Source of the DNA: Erysipelotrichaceae bacterium
Lineage (GTDB): Bacteria > Bacillota_I > Bacilli_A > Erysipelotrichales > Erysipelotrichaceae
Assembly (NCBI GenBank): GCA_900759455.1
Contig: CAAEVI010000003.1
Location: 1 to 18,007, forward strand
Reading direction: 5' to 3'
DNA: 18,007 nt
Of this stretch, positions 1-7,417 are shown one piece after another (within the stretch, counting starts at the first letter, position 1; every line of letters starts with the position of its first letter). The notes beneath the pieces are model-generated. The model saw only the letters and a program-made list of their open reading frames with translations. It was not told where the DNA came from and did no database searches. The position numbers and the translations under genes are program-made.

Positions 1-79
1 ATTTTTCGTATACCCTTTTTTAAAGAAATATACATAAGCAAAAATCGCTTACTTTCTACAATTCATCTCTTGACATCTT

Positions 80-109
80 CATAGCTGGTCTCCTTGTGAA
101 TAGATTATA
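80..109 (-). promoter_or_regulatory. Possible divergent promoter and start signal upstream of gmk
   Basis: On the minus strand a perfect TATAAT (plus 104-109) is followed by an AAGGAGA Shine-Dalgarno sequence (plus 89-95) and an ATG at 82-80 with a 6-base gap. The only frame opened by that ATG is 8 codons long (MKMSRDEL, stop at 56-58). No good -35 is visible at the right spacing. It could be a leader peptide or the start region of a gene lying to the left of the window, or chance. Confidence 0.25.
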
Positions 110-127
110 GCACAGATGAAAAAAAGT

Positions 128-156
128 TTGACATAATGTTTTTGCACTGGTAAAAT
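128..156 (+). promoter_or_regulatory. Sigma-A-type promoter of gmk
   Basis: A perfect TTGACA (128-133) is separated by 17 bases from TAAAAT (151-156). The start of transcription is predicted near 163, giving a short 5' leader of about 23 nt ahead of the gmk start at 186. The leader contains the Shine-Dalgarno GGAGG at 174-178. Confidence 0.75.
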
Positions 157-185
157 TAGCAGTAAATAAAAATGGAGGGTGGCTC

Positions 186-764
186 ATGAAAAAAGGCTTA
201 CTGATTATCATCAGTGGTCCCAGCGGTGTAGGAAAGGGAACGGTTCGGAAATATTTCATGAATGATGACAGCCTGCGGCTGGCATATTCGATTTCCATGA
301 CGACCCGTCAACCGCGTGAAGGGGAACGCGACAAAGTTGATTATATTTTCACGACCAGAGAAAAGTTTGAGGAAGCAATTGCCAAGGGCGAGCTTTTGGA
401 ATGGGCAGAGTTTGTCGGTAATTACTATGGCACACCGTTGTCACAAGTTGAAAAACTGCGCAATGAGGGAAAGAATGTTTTGTTGGAAATTGAGGTTCAG
501 GGAGCAGATCAGGTTCGAGCAAAATGTCCGGATGCTCTGTCTATCTTCATTATTCCGCCGAGCATGGAGGAACTGGAAAAACGGATTCGCGGACGACGGA
601 GCGAACCGGAGGAAATCGTGCAGCAGCGTTTAGCTAAGGCCGAAAATGAGATGAAAATGGTATGCAATTATAAGTATATCGTCTGCAATGAGGATCCTCA
701 GCTTGCAGCAGAGCTGATCAGTTCTATCATCAAGCGTCATATGTATGTAGAAGAAAACGTATAG
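186..764 (+). CDS. gmk: Guanylate kinase
   Basis: Phosphorylates GMP to GDP with ATP in the cytosol, a required step in GTP and dGTP supply. The 192-residue product has the usual length of bacterial guanylate kinases. The P-loop GPSGVGKGT is at residues 11-19. It is followed by the GMP-binding region (SISMTTRQPREGE, then the VDYIF and YYGTP segments) and the LLEIEVQGA stretch, and the RGRRSE lid-region arginines lie near residue 140. The ATG is chosen because GGAGG sits 7 bases upstream and the family starts only a few residues before the P-loop. In many Firmicutes gmk sits between yicC/remA and rpoZ. Here it has its own promoter and terminator and faces gdhA, so it appears to be transcribed alone. 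Confidence 0.96.
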   Translation: MKKGLLIIISGPSGVGKGTVRKYFMNDDSLRLAYSISMTTRQPREGERDKVDYIFTTREKFEEAIAKGELLEWAEFVGNYYGTPLSQVEKLRNEGKNVLLEIEVQGADQVRAKCPDALSIFIIPPSMEELEKRIRGRRSEPEEIVQQRLAKAENEMKMVCNYKYIVCNEDPQLAAELISSIIKRHMYVEENV

Positions 765-786
765 GATGAGCAATCATCCTTTTTTA
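763..786 (+). terminator. Intrinsic terminator of gmk
   Basis: Stem AGGATGA (763-769) pairs with TCATCCT (774-780) around a GCAA tetraloop and is followed by a T run. The stem begins inside the gmk stop codon. Confidence 0.9.
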
Positions 787-801
787 TTACGTTCAGCATA
801 T

Positions 802-837
802 AAAAAATGCGATCAAAGATTTTGACCGCATTTTTTT
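802..837 (-). terminator. Terminator of gdhA, probably bidirectional
   Basis: TGCG (808-811) pairs with CGCA (827-830) and TCAAA (813-817) with TTTGA (821-825), with one A/C mismatch between them and a 3-base loop. A six-A run precedes and a seven-T run follows, so the hairpin has a U tract when read on either strand. It lies 15 bases past the gdhA stop and would also catch read-through from gmk. Confidence 0.85.
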
Positions 838-851
838 AGATTCTATGTGAA

Positions 852-2183
852 TTAGACAATTCCCTGAGCAAGCATGCTGTCTGCAACCTTAATGAATCCG
901 GCAATATTTGCTCCAGCCATGTAGTTGCCTTCCATTCCATACTCTTTTGCAGTTTCGCTGCATGTCTTGAAGATTTCCTTCATGATGTTTTTCAAACGCT
1001 CATCGACTTCCTCGAAAGTCCAAGAAAGGCGAAGGGAATTCTGTGACATTTCAAGACCGCTTGTCGCAACTCCGCCGGCATTGCTTGCTTTACCAGGAGC
1101 ATACCAGATTCCTTTTTCCATCAGGACATCGATAGCTTCCGGAGTACAAGGCATGTTTGCACCTTCGCAAACAGCAATCACACCGTTGGCTGCCAGTGTT
1201 TTTGCATCCTCGCCGTTCAATTCGTTTTGTGTTGCACAAGGAAGGGCAATATCACAAGGGATGCTCCAGATACCCTTGCCTTCATGGTATTGAGCGCCTT
1301 CCACACGCTGTGCATATTCTTTGATGCGGCCGCGTTTTACTTCTTTGATATCTTTAACGACATCAAGCTGGATTCCGTTAGGATCGTATACATAACCGTT
1401 TGAATCAGACATGGCTACAACCTTAGCACCCAGCTGTGTTGCTTTCTGGCATGCATAAATTGCAACGTTTCCGCTTCCGCTGATAACAACTGTCTTATCT
1501 TTGAAAGAAGTACCGTGTTCTTCCAGCATGGCTTCCGTAAAATAGCACAGACCATAGCCGGTTGCTTCTGTACGAACCAATGATCCGCCCCATTTCAGGC
1601 CTTTGCCTGTCAGTGTTCCTGTGAACTCATTGCGAATGCGTTTGTATTGTCCGAACATATAACCGATCTCACGACCTCCGACACCGATATCTCCGGCAGG
1701 CACGTCTGTATCCGGACCGATGTGACGGGCAAGTTCAGTCATGAAGCTCTGACAGAAACGCATGATCTCAGCGTCGCTTTTTCCTTTTGGATCGAAATCG
1801 CTTCCGCCTTTGCCGCCGCCCATTGGCAGTGTTGTCAATGCATTTTTGAAAATCTGTTCAAAACCTAAAAATTTAATGATACTGATATTTACAGATGGAT
1901 GGAAACGCAGACCGCCTTTGTATGGGCCGATTGCTGAGTTGAATTCTACACGGTAACCGCGGTTGACCTGTACTTTTCCATTGTCATCTACCCAAGGTAC
2001 ACGGAAAATGATCTGACGTTCCGGTTCAACGATACGTTCAAAAATTCCGTTTTCGAGATATTCAGGGTGTTTTTTCGCAACTGGCTCCAATGAAGTAAAT
2101 ACTTCAGTAACAGCCTGAATAAATTCTTTGTCGTCTGGATTACGCTGGATCACACGGTCCAGTGTGCTTTGTAATAATTCCAT
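852..2183 (-). CDS. gdhA: NADP-type glutamate dehydrogenase
   Basis: Interconverts 2-oxoglutarate plus ammonia and glutamate in the cytosol, linking carbon and nitrogen metabolism. With this start the protein has 443 residues, the normal size of the hexameric class of about 450. Visible signatures include the LPMGGGKGG segment with the catalytic lysine, PAGDIGVGGREIG, the dinucleotide-binding GSGNVA, and EGANMPCTPEA near the C-terminus. An in-frame upstream extension to 2285 exists but is rich in F, K and I. The ATG at 2181-2183 is preferred because GAGGAGGG lies 8 bases upstream and MELLQSTLDRV matches the family N-terminus. NADP preference is inferred from the class, not proven. The gene is a single unit, convergent with gmk and divergent from feoAB. 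Confidence 0.95.
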   Translation of the reverse strand: MELLQSTLDRVIQRNPDDKEFIQAVTEVFTSLEPVAKKHPEYLENGIFERIVEPERQIIFRVPWVDDNGKVQVNRGYRVEFNSAIGPYKGGLRFHPSVNISIIKFLGFEQIFKNALTTLPMGGGKGGSDFDPKGKSDAEIMRFCQSFMTELARHIGPDTDVPAGDIGVGGREIGYMFGQYKRIRNEFTGTLTGKGLKWGGSLVRTEATGYGLCYFTEAMLEEHGTSFKDKTVVISGSGNVAIYACQKATQLGAKVVAMSDSNGYVYDPNGIQLDVVKDIKEVKRGRIKEYAQRVEGAQYHEGKGIWSIPCDIALPCATQNELNGEDAKTLAANGVIAVCEGANMPCTPEAIDVLMEKGIWYAPGKASNAGGVATSGLEMSQNSLRLSWTFEEVDERLKNIMKEIFKTCSETAKEYGMEGNYMAGANIAGFIKVADSMLAQGIV

Positions 2184-2213
2184 CAATGATCCCTCCTCAA
2201 TAAAAACAGGTAT

Positions 2214-2242
2214 ATTATAACGCATAAGAAAGAAAAAGAAAA
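2214..2242 (-). promoter_or_regulatory. Probable gdhA promoter
   Basis: A perfect minus-strand TATAAT (plus 2214-2219) lies 30 bases before the gdhA start. The -35 position at 17-base spacing reads TTTTCT, which is weak, so an activator or a different start site is possible. The predicted leader is only about 25 nt. Confidence 0.5.
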
Positions 2243-2383
2243 TAGTTTTGCAAAATATTTTCAGATACTTGAAATGAATTTTCAATCAGTGCATAAAACC
2301 GATTTTCCGGCATATATTATTTGTCGTGCGAAAAAAGAGCATTCATGATACAAAACAATCCGACAGGTATCGTTTTTTCAGAT

Positions 2384-2392
2384 TGCTATAAT
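2384..2392 (+). promoter_or_regulatory. Probable feoAB promoter (extended -10)
   Basis: TGCTATAAT carries an extended -10 motif with a perfect TATAAT at 2387-2392. No convincing -35 is seen. Transcription would start near 2399, leaving a leader of only about 10 nt with GGGTGAT before the feoA ATG. I looked for a Fur-type or DtxR-type operator over 2285-2408 and saw no clear palindrome. Confidence 0.5.
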
Positions 2393-2408
2393 CTAGGCGG
2401 GTGATGAT

Positions 2409-2633
2409 ATGAATGCCACTGAGCTGCGCAAAGGTGAAAAAGCAGTGATCGTGAATGTTCTGCTGTCCGATGAGAAAAGCGGACGGCTGTATGATTTCGG
2501 CATATGCATCGGTGCGGAAATCATGTTTTGCACGACGACACTGTTTCATGATCCGCTGCTGTTTGAGGTTGATGGCACTTTGCTGGCAGTTCGCCGCAGG
2601 GATGCTTGTCATATTGAGGTGAAAAGACGATGA
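2409..2633 (+). CDS. feoA: Ferrous iron transport protein A (FeoA)
   Basis: A small cytosolic SH3-like partner of the FeoB ferrous iron transporter, thought to help control its activity. The 74 residues match the FeoA size. The sequence shows the family pattern RLYDFGICIGAE (the LxxxGhxxG turn) and DPLLFEVDGTLLAVRRRDA, which corresponds to the conserved DPLxhxhxGxxhALRxxEA strand. The start has a Shine-Dalgarno-like stretch TAGGCGGGTGAT at 2394-2405. The last bases overlap the feoB start (ATGA at 2630-2633), so the two are translationally coupled. The neighbour feoB makes the assignment firm. Confidence 0.88.
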   Translation: MNATELRKGEKAVIVNVLLSDEKSGRLYDFGICIGAEIMFCTTTLFHDPLLFEVDGTLLAVRRRDACHIEVKRR

Positions 2634-4657
2634 AGCATTATGTGATTGCGCTCACGGGAAATCCGAACGTTGGCAAGAGCGCATGGATCAATCGTCTTGC
2701 GGATACTGATTTCAAGGTAGGCAACTGGCCGGGAGTAACGATCGATAAAAGGGAAGCCCGTGTATACCGCCATGGAAACTGTTATCATCTGATTGATCTT
2801 CCGGGCACTTATTCACTGGAAGAAGAGCGGGATGAAGGAAGGATCTGTGCAGCCTATCTGAAACATGAAAAAGTAGATCTGATCGTCAATGTATGTGACA
2901 GCATCCGCTTGAAACGCAATCTAAACTTAACGATGCATCTGCGTGAGCTGCAGCTTCCGATGATCGTCGTATGCAGCTTTGCTGATGAAGCGAAGCGGAA
3001 AGGAATTGAAATTGATGTCGATTTTCTTTCCGCCTGTCTGCAGGTGCCATGTTGTTTTCTAAGTGCCTATGATAAATCACATCGAGCCCTGTTATGGCAG
3101 ATGATCGAAGATAACTGCAGGGGAAAGCGTACGTATACGCCTTTGTTCAATGCTTCTCTGCGGCCGTTGCTGGATCAGCTTTCCGCCGCTTTGCACAGCA
3201 TGGATGAACATGAACGGAATGCGTGTATTTATGCCTATATGCGAGGAGAGGAAGTCTCTGTCCTGAGTGATGAGCTGAAACGGCGCCAGAAAAACAGATC
3301 GCACCAGGAATGCCGGCAACGTTATGAATCGGTATTACGGCAGCTGGAAGAGGGAGGGGTGAAGAGAAAAAAACAAAGAAAAGCATATACTGTTATCGAT
3401 CGGATCGTGCTTCATCCGCTGCTGGCATATCCGTTGTGCATCGCATTCTTCTTCTTTTTTTTGCAGATGGTTTTTCAGGGATCCCTGCCGTGGAGTGATT
3501 TTATCCAGTATTTGCTGCAGGAGCATCTGCTTCCCTGGATGAAGTATTATCTGCAGTCCTGGCCACAGGTGCTGCGGGACTTTTTTCTCGAGGGCGTGCT
3601 GAACGGCATCGGCAGTGTCATCAGTTTCATTCCTTTGATGGGAACTTTGTATTTTTGGATTGCCTTTTTGGAAGAGAGCGGCTATTATGCCCGAATCGCT
3701 TTTTTATGTGACCGCATCATGTCATATTTTCATTTGAGCGGCAAAGCATTTTTTGCCATGATCCTTGGCTTTGGCTGTAACGTTCCGGGCATAATTGCCA
3801 GTAAATCGATGGAGACGCAGAAACAGCGCATGCTTACTGCTCTGCTTGTTCCGTTCATGTCCTGCGGGGCAAGGCTTCCGCTGTATTTGCTGTTTTGCGC
3901 CAGTTTTTTCAGAGGAAAGGAAGCGGCAGTCATTGCCTCGGTCTATGCCATGGGATTGTTTGCGGCCTTCCTGTCCGCTTTTATCTTAAGCAAGCGGCAA
4001 ATTTTTCGGGAAGATGTGATCCGGATAATGGAACTGCCTCCTTATCGGTTTCCGAATATGAAAGTACTGGGCAAGAGCGCTGTTTTGGAATGCATAAATT
4101 ATTTGCGTAAGGCATTCAGTGCCGTATTGATGGTCATGATGGTTTTATGGTGTTTTGCATATCTCCCCTATGGTGTGCGCGAAAAAAGCTATCTTGCCAG
4201 CGCGGCGCAGCATGTCAGCGTGGTGTTTGAACCGCTTGGCTTTGGCGATAAGTGGGAATGCGTTGCTGCTTTGCCCGGGGGAATCGTCGCAAAAGAAAGC
4301 ATTGTCGGTTTTCTGCAGCAAGGTCGTGAAATTGAGGCACGTCCTCTGCAATGGCAGGAAGACATGCATGCCATTGTTGAAGAGGGAAAAGAGACGATGC
4401 TTCGATCCTTCGGCCTGCATGCGGCGGAGAAGGACCACATCCGTCCGCTGCAGCTTTGGAATGATGAGAAAGCGGCTTTGAAGGCATACAGTTATCTGAT
4501 CTATGTGCTCCTCAGCATCCCCTGCATCATGACGTTGTCGGCAATTGCATCACAATATGGAAAACGTCTTGCCATGCTGTCAGTTTTGTGGATGGCATTA
4601 TTCTCGTATGCGTCTTCATTTTTTATCTATCAGCTCATGTCACTGTTGATTTTCTGA
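2630..4657 (+). CDS. feoB: Ferrous iron transporter FeoB
   Basis: Inner membrane Fe(II) importer with an N-terminal G domain. The 675 residues fall within the family range. G1 is GNPNVGKS at 10-17, G2 is the T in GNWPGVT near 37, and G3 is DLPG at 57-60. A helical spacer follows (roughly 160-250), then a membrane part from about residue 262. This carries the two Gate motifs: GSVISFIPLMGTLYFW (about 328-343) with the following LEESGYYAR, and the Cys-containing GFGCNVPG (Cys383) and PFMSCGARLP (Cys412). ALPGGIVAKESIVG matches the later Gate segment. The odd feature is G4. Where the family has NxxD (as in LNMMDEA), this protein reads CSFADEA, with Ser116 in place of the guanine-contacting Asn and Asp119 kept. 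It overlaps feoA by 4 bases. No FeoC-like gene follows. Confidence 0.95.
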   Translation: MKHYVIALTGNPNVGKSAWINRLADTDFKVGNWPGVTIDKREARVYRHGNCYHLIDLPGTYSLEEERDEGRICAAYLKHEKVDLIVNVCDSIRLKRNLNLTMHLRELQLPMIVVCSFADEAKRKGIEIDVDFLSACLQVPCCFLSAYDKSHRALLWQMIEDNCRGKRTYTPLFNASLRPLLDQLSAALHSMDEHERNACIYAYMRGEEVSVLSDELKRRQKNRSHQECRQRYESVLRQLEEGGVKRKKQRKAYTVIDRIVLHPLLAYPLCIAFFFFFLQMVFQGSLPWSDFIQYLLQEHLLPWMKYYLQSWPQVLRDFFLEGVLNGIGSVISFIPLMGTLYFWIAFLEESGYYARIAFLCDRIMSYFHLSGKAFFAMILGFGCNVPGIIASKSMETQKQRMLTALLVPFMSCGARLPLYLLFCASFFRGKEAAVIASVYAMGLFAAFLSAFILSKRQIFREDVIRIMELPPYRFPNMKVLGKSAVLECINYLRKAFSAVLMVMMVLWCFAYLPYGVREKSYLASAAQHVSVVFEPLGFGDKWECVAALPGGIVAKESIVGFLQQGREIEARPLQWQEDMHAIVEEGKETMLRSFGLHAAEKDHIRPLQLWNDEKAALKAYSYLIYVLLSIPCIMTLSAIASQYGKRLAMLSVLWMALFSYASSFFIYQLMSLLIF

Positions 4658-4705
4658 TGCTCCTGTTTCGCTTCACAGGCAGAATGAAAACAAATGAAGC
4701 GAGCA
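4658..4705 (+). terminator. Imperfect hairpin after feoB, weak terminator candidate
   Basis: CGCTTCA (4669-4675) pairs with TGAAGCG (4695-4701), and TGCT (4658-4661) can pair with AGCA (4702-4705) across a bulge. The loop is long and no T run follows, so intrinsic termination is doubtful. It is the only structure I see between feoB and the rny promoter. Confidence 0.3.
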
Positions 4706-4770
4706 TTGAAAAACGTTTACATTACTGCCTTAATTCGTACATTATGTGATAAAAAAGGGAAACTCTCTTG

Positions 4771-4800
4771 TTAATTGTCTGTTTGTTATGCTATTATAAT
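4771..4800 (+). promoter_or_regulatory. Promoter of rny-ymdB
   Basis: A perfect TATAAT at 4795-4800 has a weak TTAATT -35 (4771-4776) 18 bases upstream. The predicted leader is about 50 nt and ends in GGAGGT (4844-4849), 6 bases before the rny ATG. Confidence 0.6.
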
Positions 4801-4855
4801 AAAGGTTAAGCTTAAGGCTTTTTACCGGAAATCATAGACGAATGGAGGTAATGAT

Positions 4856-6406
4856 ATGGATTTGACTTCTATTTTGTCTGGAGTGGTTATAGGTCTTGTG
4901 ATTGGTGTTGCGATCATGATCGCATATTCGAAAGCAGGATTAAATAAGGATCAGCAGAAGGCTGCCCAGCTGCTGGAACAGGCATCGGTCAAAGCCGATG
5001 CGACTGTGAAGCAGGCAATACTGGAGGGTCGTACACAGGTTCATGAATTAAAAATTGAAGCAGAAAAGGAAATTAAGGAACGCAAACAGGAAATCACAAA
5101 GATGGAGAACAAGCTTCTTCGACGTGAAGATAATTTGAATTTCCGTGATGAAACCTTGACTGCAAAAGAAAAACAAATTGATCAAAAGAGTACACAGCTG
5201 TCTGAGAAAATGGCTTCTCTAGATGAAAAGGAAAAAGAGCTGCAGGAAAAAATCGATGTTCAGATCAGTGAACTGGAACGTGTTGCAGCCATGAGTTCAA
5301 CAGAGGCGAAGGAAGAACTGTTTGCCGTCGTAGAAAAAAGGATGGAACAGGAAACGATCGCTTATATCAAAGACAAGGAAGAAGAAGCAAAGGCGAAGGC
5401 GGACGATACGGCCCGCAATATCATTTCACTGGCAATTCAGCGTCTTTCACAGGATGAAGCAGCCGAGCGAACGGTATCTGTTGTTGCTTTGCCAAGCGAG
5501 GAAATGAAGGGACGGATCATCGGTCGCGAAGGCCGTAATATCAAGGCAATCGAGCAGGCCACCGGCGTGGATCTGATCATCGATGATACGCCGGAAACGA
5601 TTACGGTATCCTGCTTTAATCCGATTCGCCGTGAAATTGCACGTCTTGCTCTGGAACATCTGATCAAAGACGGCCGCATTCAGCCGGGTCGTATTGAGGA
5701 AGTGGTCAACAAAGTACGCCGTGAAATTGAAAACAATATCATGAAAGTGGGAGAAGATACGGTGTTCAAGCTTGGTATCGGTAAGATCGACCGTGAGATC
5801 ATCAAACTAATCGGCCGCTTGAAGTATCGCTTCTCTTATGGACAGAATGCTTTGCAGCACAGCATGGAAGTGGCCAATCTGGCTGGAATGATGGCTGCCG
5901 AACTGGGATTGAACCAGCAGCTGGCAAAACGTGCCGGTCTGCTTCATGACATCGGTAAAGCGCTGGATTATGAAGTGGAAGGAAGCCATATTGAGCTGGG
6001 ATATAAATTCTGTAAGAAACATGGAGAACGTGATGTTGTTCTGAATGCAATACAGTCTCATCACGGTGAAGTTGAGGCGAAATATCTGATCAGCAATCTG
6101 GTCATCGCAGCTGATACGATCAGTGCGGCGCGACCGGGTGCACGTTATGAAGCGTTGCAGAATTATATCAATCGTCTGGAAGAACTGGAGAAGATCTCCA
6201 AGAGCTTTGACGGCGTTGATTCTTCCTATGCTATTCAGGCCGGACGTGAGGTTCGTGTAATGGTAGTGCCGGATAAGATGGATGATCTTGCTTGTCACCG
6301 TCTGGCACGTGATATTAAAGATAAAATCGAGGCTGAATTAACCTATCCGGGACAGATCAAGGTTACCGTCATCCGCGAAACAAGAGCGTGCGAGCTCGCT
6401 AAATAA
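4856..6406 (+). CDS. rny: Ribonuclease Y
   Basis: Membrane-anchored endoribonuclease that starts decay of many mRNAs in Firmicutes. The 516 residues match the family (about 520). One transmembrane segment lies near residues 5-24, followed by a long charged coiled coil (about 30-200, rich in K, E and Q). A KH domain follows with the GREG loop at 223-226. The metal-binding HD domain has HSMEVANLAG and then LLHDIGKALD with His364-Asp365. The C-terminal RNase Y domain runs to the end. The start has a strong GGAGGT at 6-base spacing. ymdB follows after 2 bases, the conserved Firmicutes arrangement in which the two products are functionally linked. Confidence 0.97.
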   Translation: MDLTSILSGVVIGLVIGVAIMIAYSKAGLNKDQQKAAQLLEQASVKADATVKQAILEGRTQVHELKIEAEKEIKERKQEITKMENKLLRREDNLNFRDETLTAKEKQIDQKSTQLSEKMASLDEKEKELQEKIDVQISELERVAAMSSTEAKEELFAVVEKRMEQETIAYIKDKEEEAKAKADDTARNIISLAIQRLSQDEAAERTVSVVALPSEEMKGRIIGREGRNIKAIEQATGVDLIIDDTPETITVSCFNPIRREIARLALEHLIKDGRIQPGRIEEVVNKVRREIENNIMKVGEDTVFKLGIGKIDREIIKLIGRLKYRFSYGQNALQHSMEVANLAGMMAAELGLNQQLAKRAGLLHDIGKALDYEVEGSHIELGYKFCKKHGERDVVLNAIQSHHGEVEAKYLISNLVIAADTISAARPGARYEALQNYINRLEELEKISKSFDGVDSSYAIQAGREVRVMVVPDKMDDLACHRLARDIKDKIEAELTYPGQIKVTVIRETRACELAK

Positions 6407-6408
6407 CA

Positions 6409-7209
6409 ATGAATATTCTCTTTATCGGAGATATTGTTGGCAGTGTCGGAAGGGAAATGGTACAACGCCATCTCCCTCTTTTAAAATCTCAATATGATAT
6501 CGATTTTGTCGTTGCGAACGGTGAAAATGCCGCGCATGGAAAAGGGATCACAAGAAAGATTTACAATCAATTGGTACAGATGGGGATCGATGCGGTTACC
6601 ATGGGAAACCATACGTTTGCCAAAAATGATCTGTTTAATTTCATCGATGAAGCCGAACGAATGGTAAGACCGCTTAATCTGGAGCCTACAGATGTCGGAA
6701 GCGGCGTCAAAGTTTTTGATGTCAAAGGCGTCAAAGTTGCGGTAGTAAATCTTTGCGGTGAGGTCTTCATGCATGATGTCAGTTCTTCTCCCTTTCGCTG
6801 TATGGAGAAGGTACTGAAGGAAAATCATGCGGACATGTATCTGGTTGATCTTCATGCAGAGGCAACAAGTGAAAAAATTGCCTTTACTTATGCATTTGCC
6901 GGTAGGGTCCATACAGTGGTCGGAACACATACACATGTACAGACCGCAGATGACCGTATTGTAAAAGGAACGGCTGCAATCAGTGATCTTGGTATGTGCG
7001 GTGCATATACCAGTGTTCTTGGAAGAGATGTCAATGAGATCGTAACTCGTTTTACGACCGATACGAAAACTCGCTATACGATTGCGGAGGGTCCCGGTAT
7101 TTTCTGCGGCATGGTCGTTCACTATGATGACCATACACATCGTGCAGTGTCTGTACAAAGAGTTCAGATCCGCCCGGAGAGCGAGGAACAATTTGAATTG
7201 AACATTTAA
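6409..7209 (+). CDS. ymdB: YmdB-family metallophosphodiesterase
   Basis: Member of the TIGR00282 calcineurin-like phosphodiesterase family. In Bacillus subtilis the relative YmdB is a phosphodiesterase that shapes biofilm and motility gene expression and is linked to RNase Y. All expected metal ligands are in place: Asp8 (GDIVG), Glu39 and Asn40 (NGENAAHGKG), Asn67 and His68 (MGNHTF), His149 (DLHAEATSEK), and His174 and His176 (GTHTHVQTAD). The length of 266 is normal. The ATG lies 2 bases after the rny stop and I see no clear Shine-Dalgarno sequence. Translation probably depends on coupling to rny. The natural substrate cannot be told from sequence. Confidence 0.93.
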   Translation: MNILFIGDIVGSVGREMVQRHLPLLKSQYDIDFVVANGENAAHGKGITRKIYNQLVQMGIDAVTMGNHTFAKNDLFNFIDEAERMVRPLNLEPTDVGSGVKVFDVKGVKVAVVNLCGEVFMHDVSSSPFRCMEKVLKENHADMYLVDLHAEATSEKIAFTYAFAGRVHTVVGTHTHVQTADDRIVKGTAAISDLGMCGAYTSVLGRDVNEIVTRFTTDTKTRYTIAEGPGIFCGMVVHYDDHTHRAVSVQRVQIRPESEEQFELNI

Positions 7210-7210
7210 A

Positions 7211-7265
7211 AAAATGCGGGAAACAGGGAAGCATGGACGTGTATCTCTAACACCGCATTTTTTTT
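7211..7265 (+). terminator. Terminator of rny-ymdB
   Basis: AAAATGCGG (7211-7219) pairs with CCGCATTTT (7253-7261), and T residues continue to 7265. The loop of 33 nt is unusually long for an intrinsic terminator but the stem and U tract are clear. Confidence 0.75.
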
Positions 7266-7353
7266 GTGAGAGGATCAAAGCTTATGACTATTTTGATATA
7301 TTCTGTTTAACGGTGAAAAGTGATTGAAATGTCACTGAATGAACCTCTGTTTT

Positions 7354-7383
7354 TTTACGAAAGCATTTTTCATGTGATACTAT
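7354..7383 (+). promoter_or_regulatory. Promoter of the lipoprotein gene
   Basis: TGATACTAT gives an extended -10 (TACTAT at 7378-7383) with TTTACG (7354-7359) 18 bases upstream. An inverted repeat AGTGA/TCACT (7319-7323 and 7332-7336) lies just upstream of the -35 and might be an operator, though it is short. AGGGAGGT (7405-7412) precedes the ATG. Confidence 0.55.
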
Positions 7384-7417
7384 TTATATAGGATTCAATA
7401 TATTAGGGAGGTATAGA

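Noticed and set aside
925..1293. 122-codon plus-strand frame inside gdhA
   Set aside because: Antisense to conserved GDH motifs with no start signals.
2184..2285. In-frame N-terminal extension of gdhA (34 residues)
   Set aside because: It has no ribosome site, a composition of phenylalanine and lysine from A/T-rich promoter DNA, and overlaps the predicted -10. The start at 2183 has GGAGGG and matches the family.
2285..2408. Fur-type or DtxR-type operator before feoAB
   Set aside because: Iron control is expected, but I found no clear inverted repeat resembling either consensus, so I do not claim a site.
5807..6298. 163-codon open frame on the minus strand opposite rny
   Set aside because: Antisense to the HD and C-terminal part of RNase Y, with no promoter or ribosome site.
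802..7265. Shared AAAATGCGG-type stem in the gdhA and rny-ymdB terminators as a repeat family
   Set aside because: The shared part is only about 10 bases of terminator stem and A/T run. The loops differ. This is likely chance.
6481..7278. 265-codon open frame on the minus strand opposite ymdB
   Set aside because: It is wholly antisense to a well-supported gene, rich in Cys, Ile and His as expected for a shadow frame, and matches no family I know.
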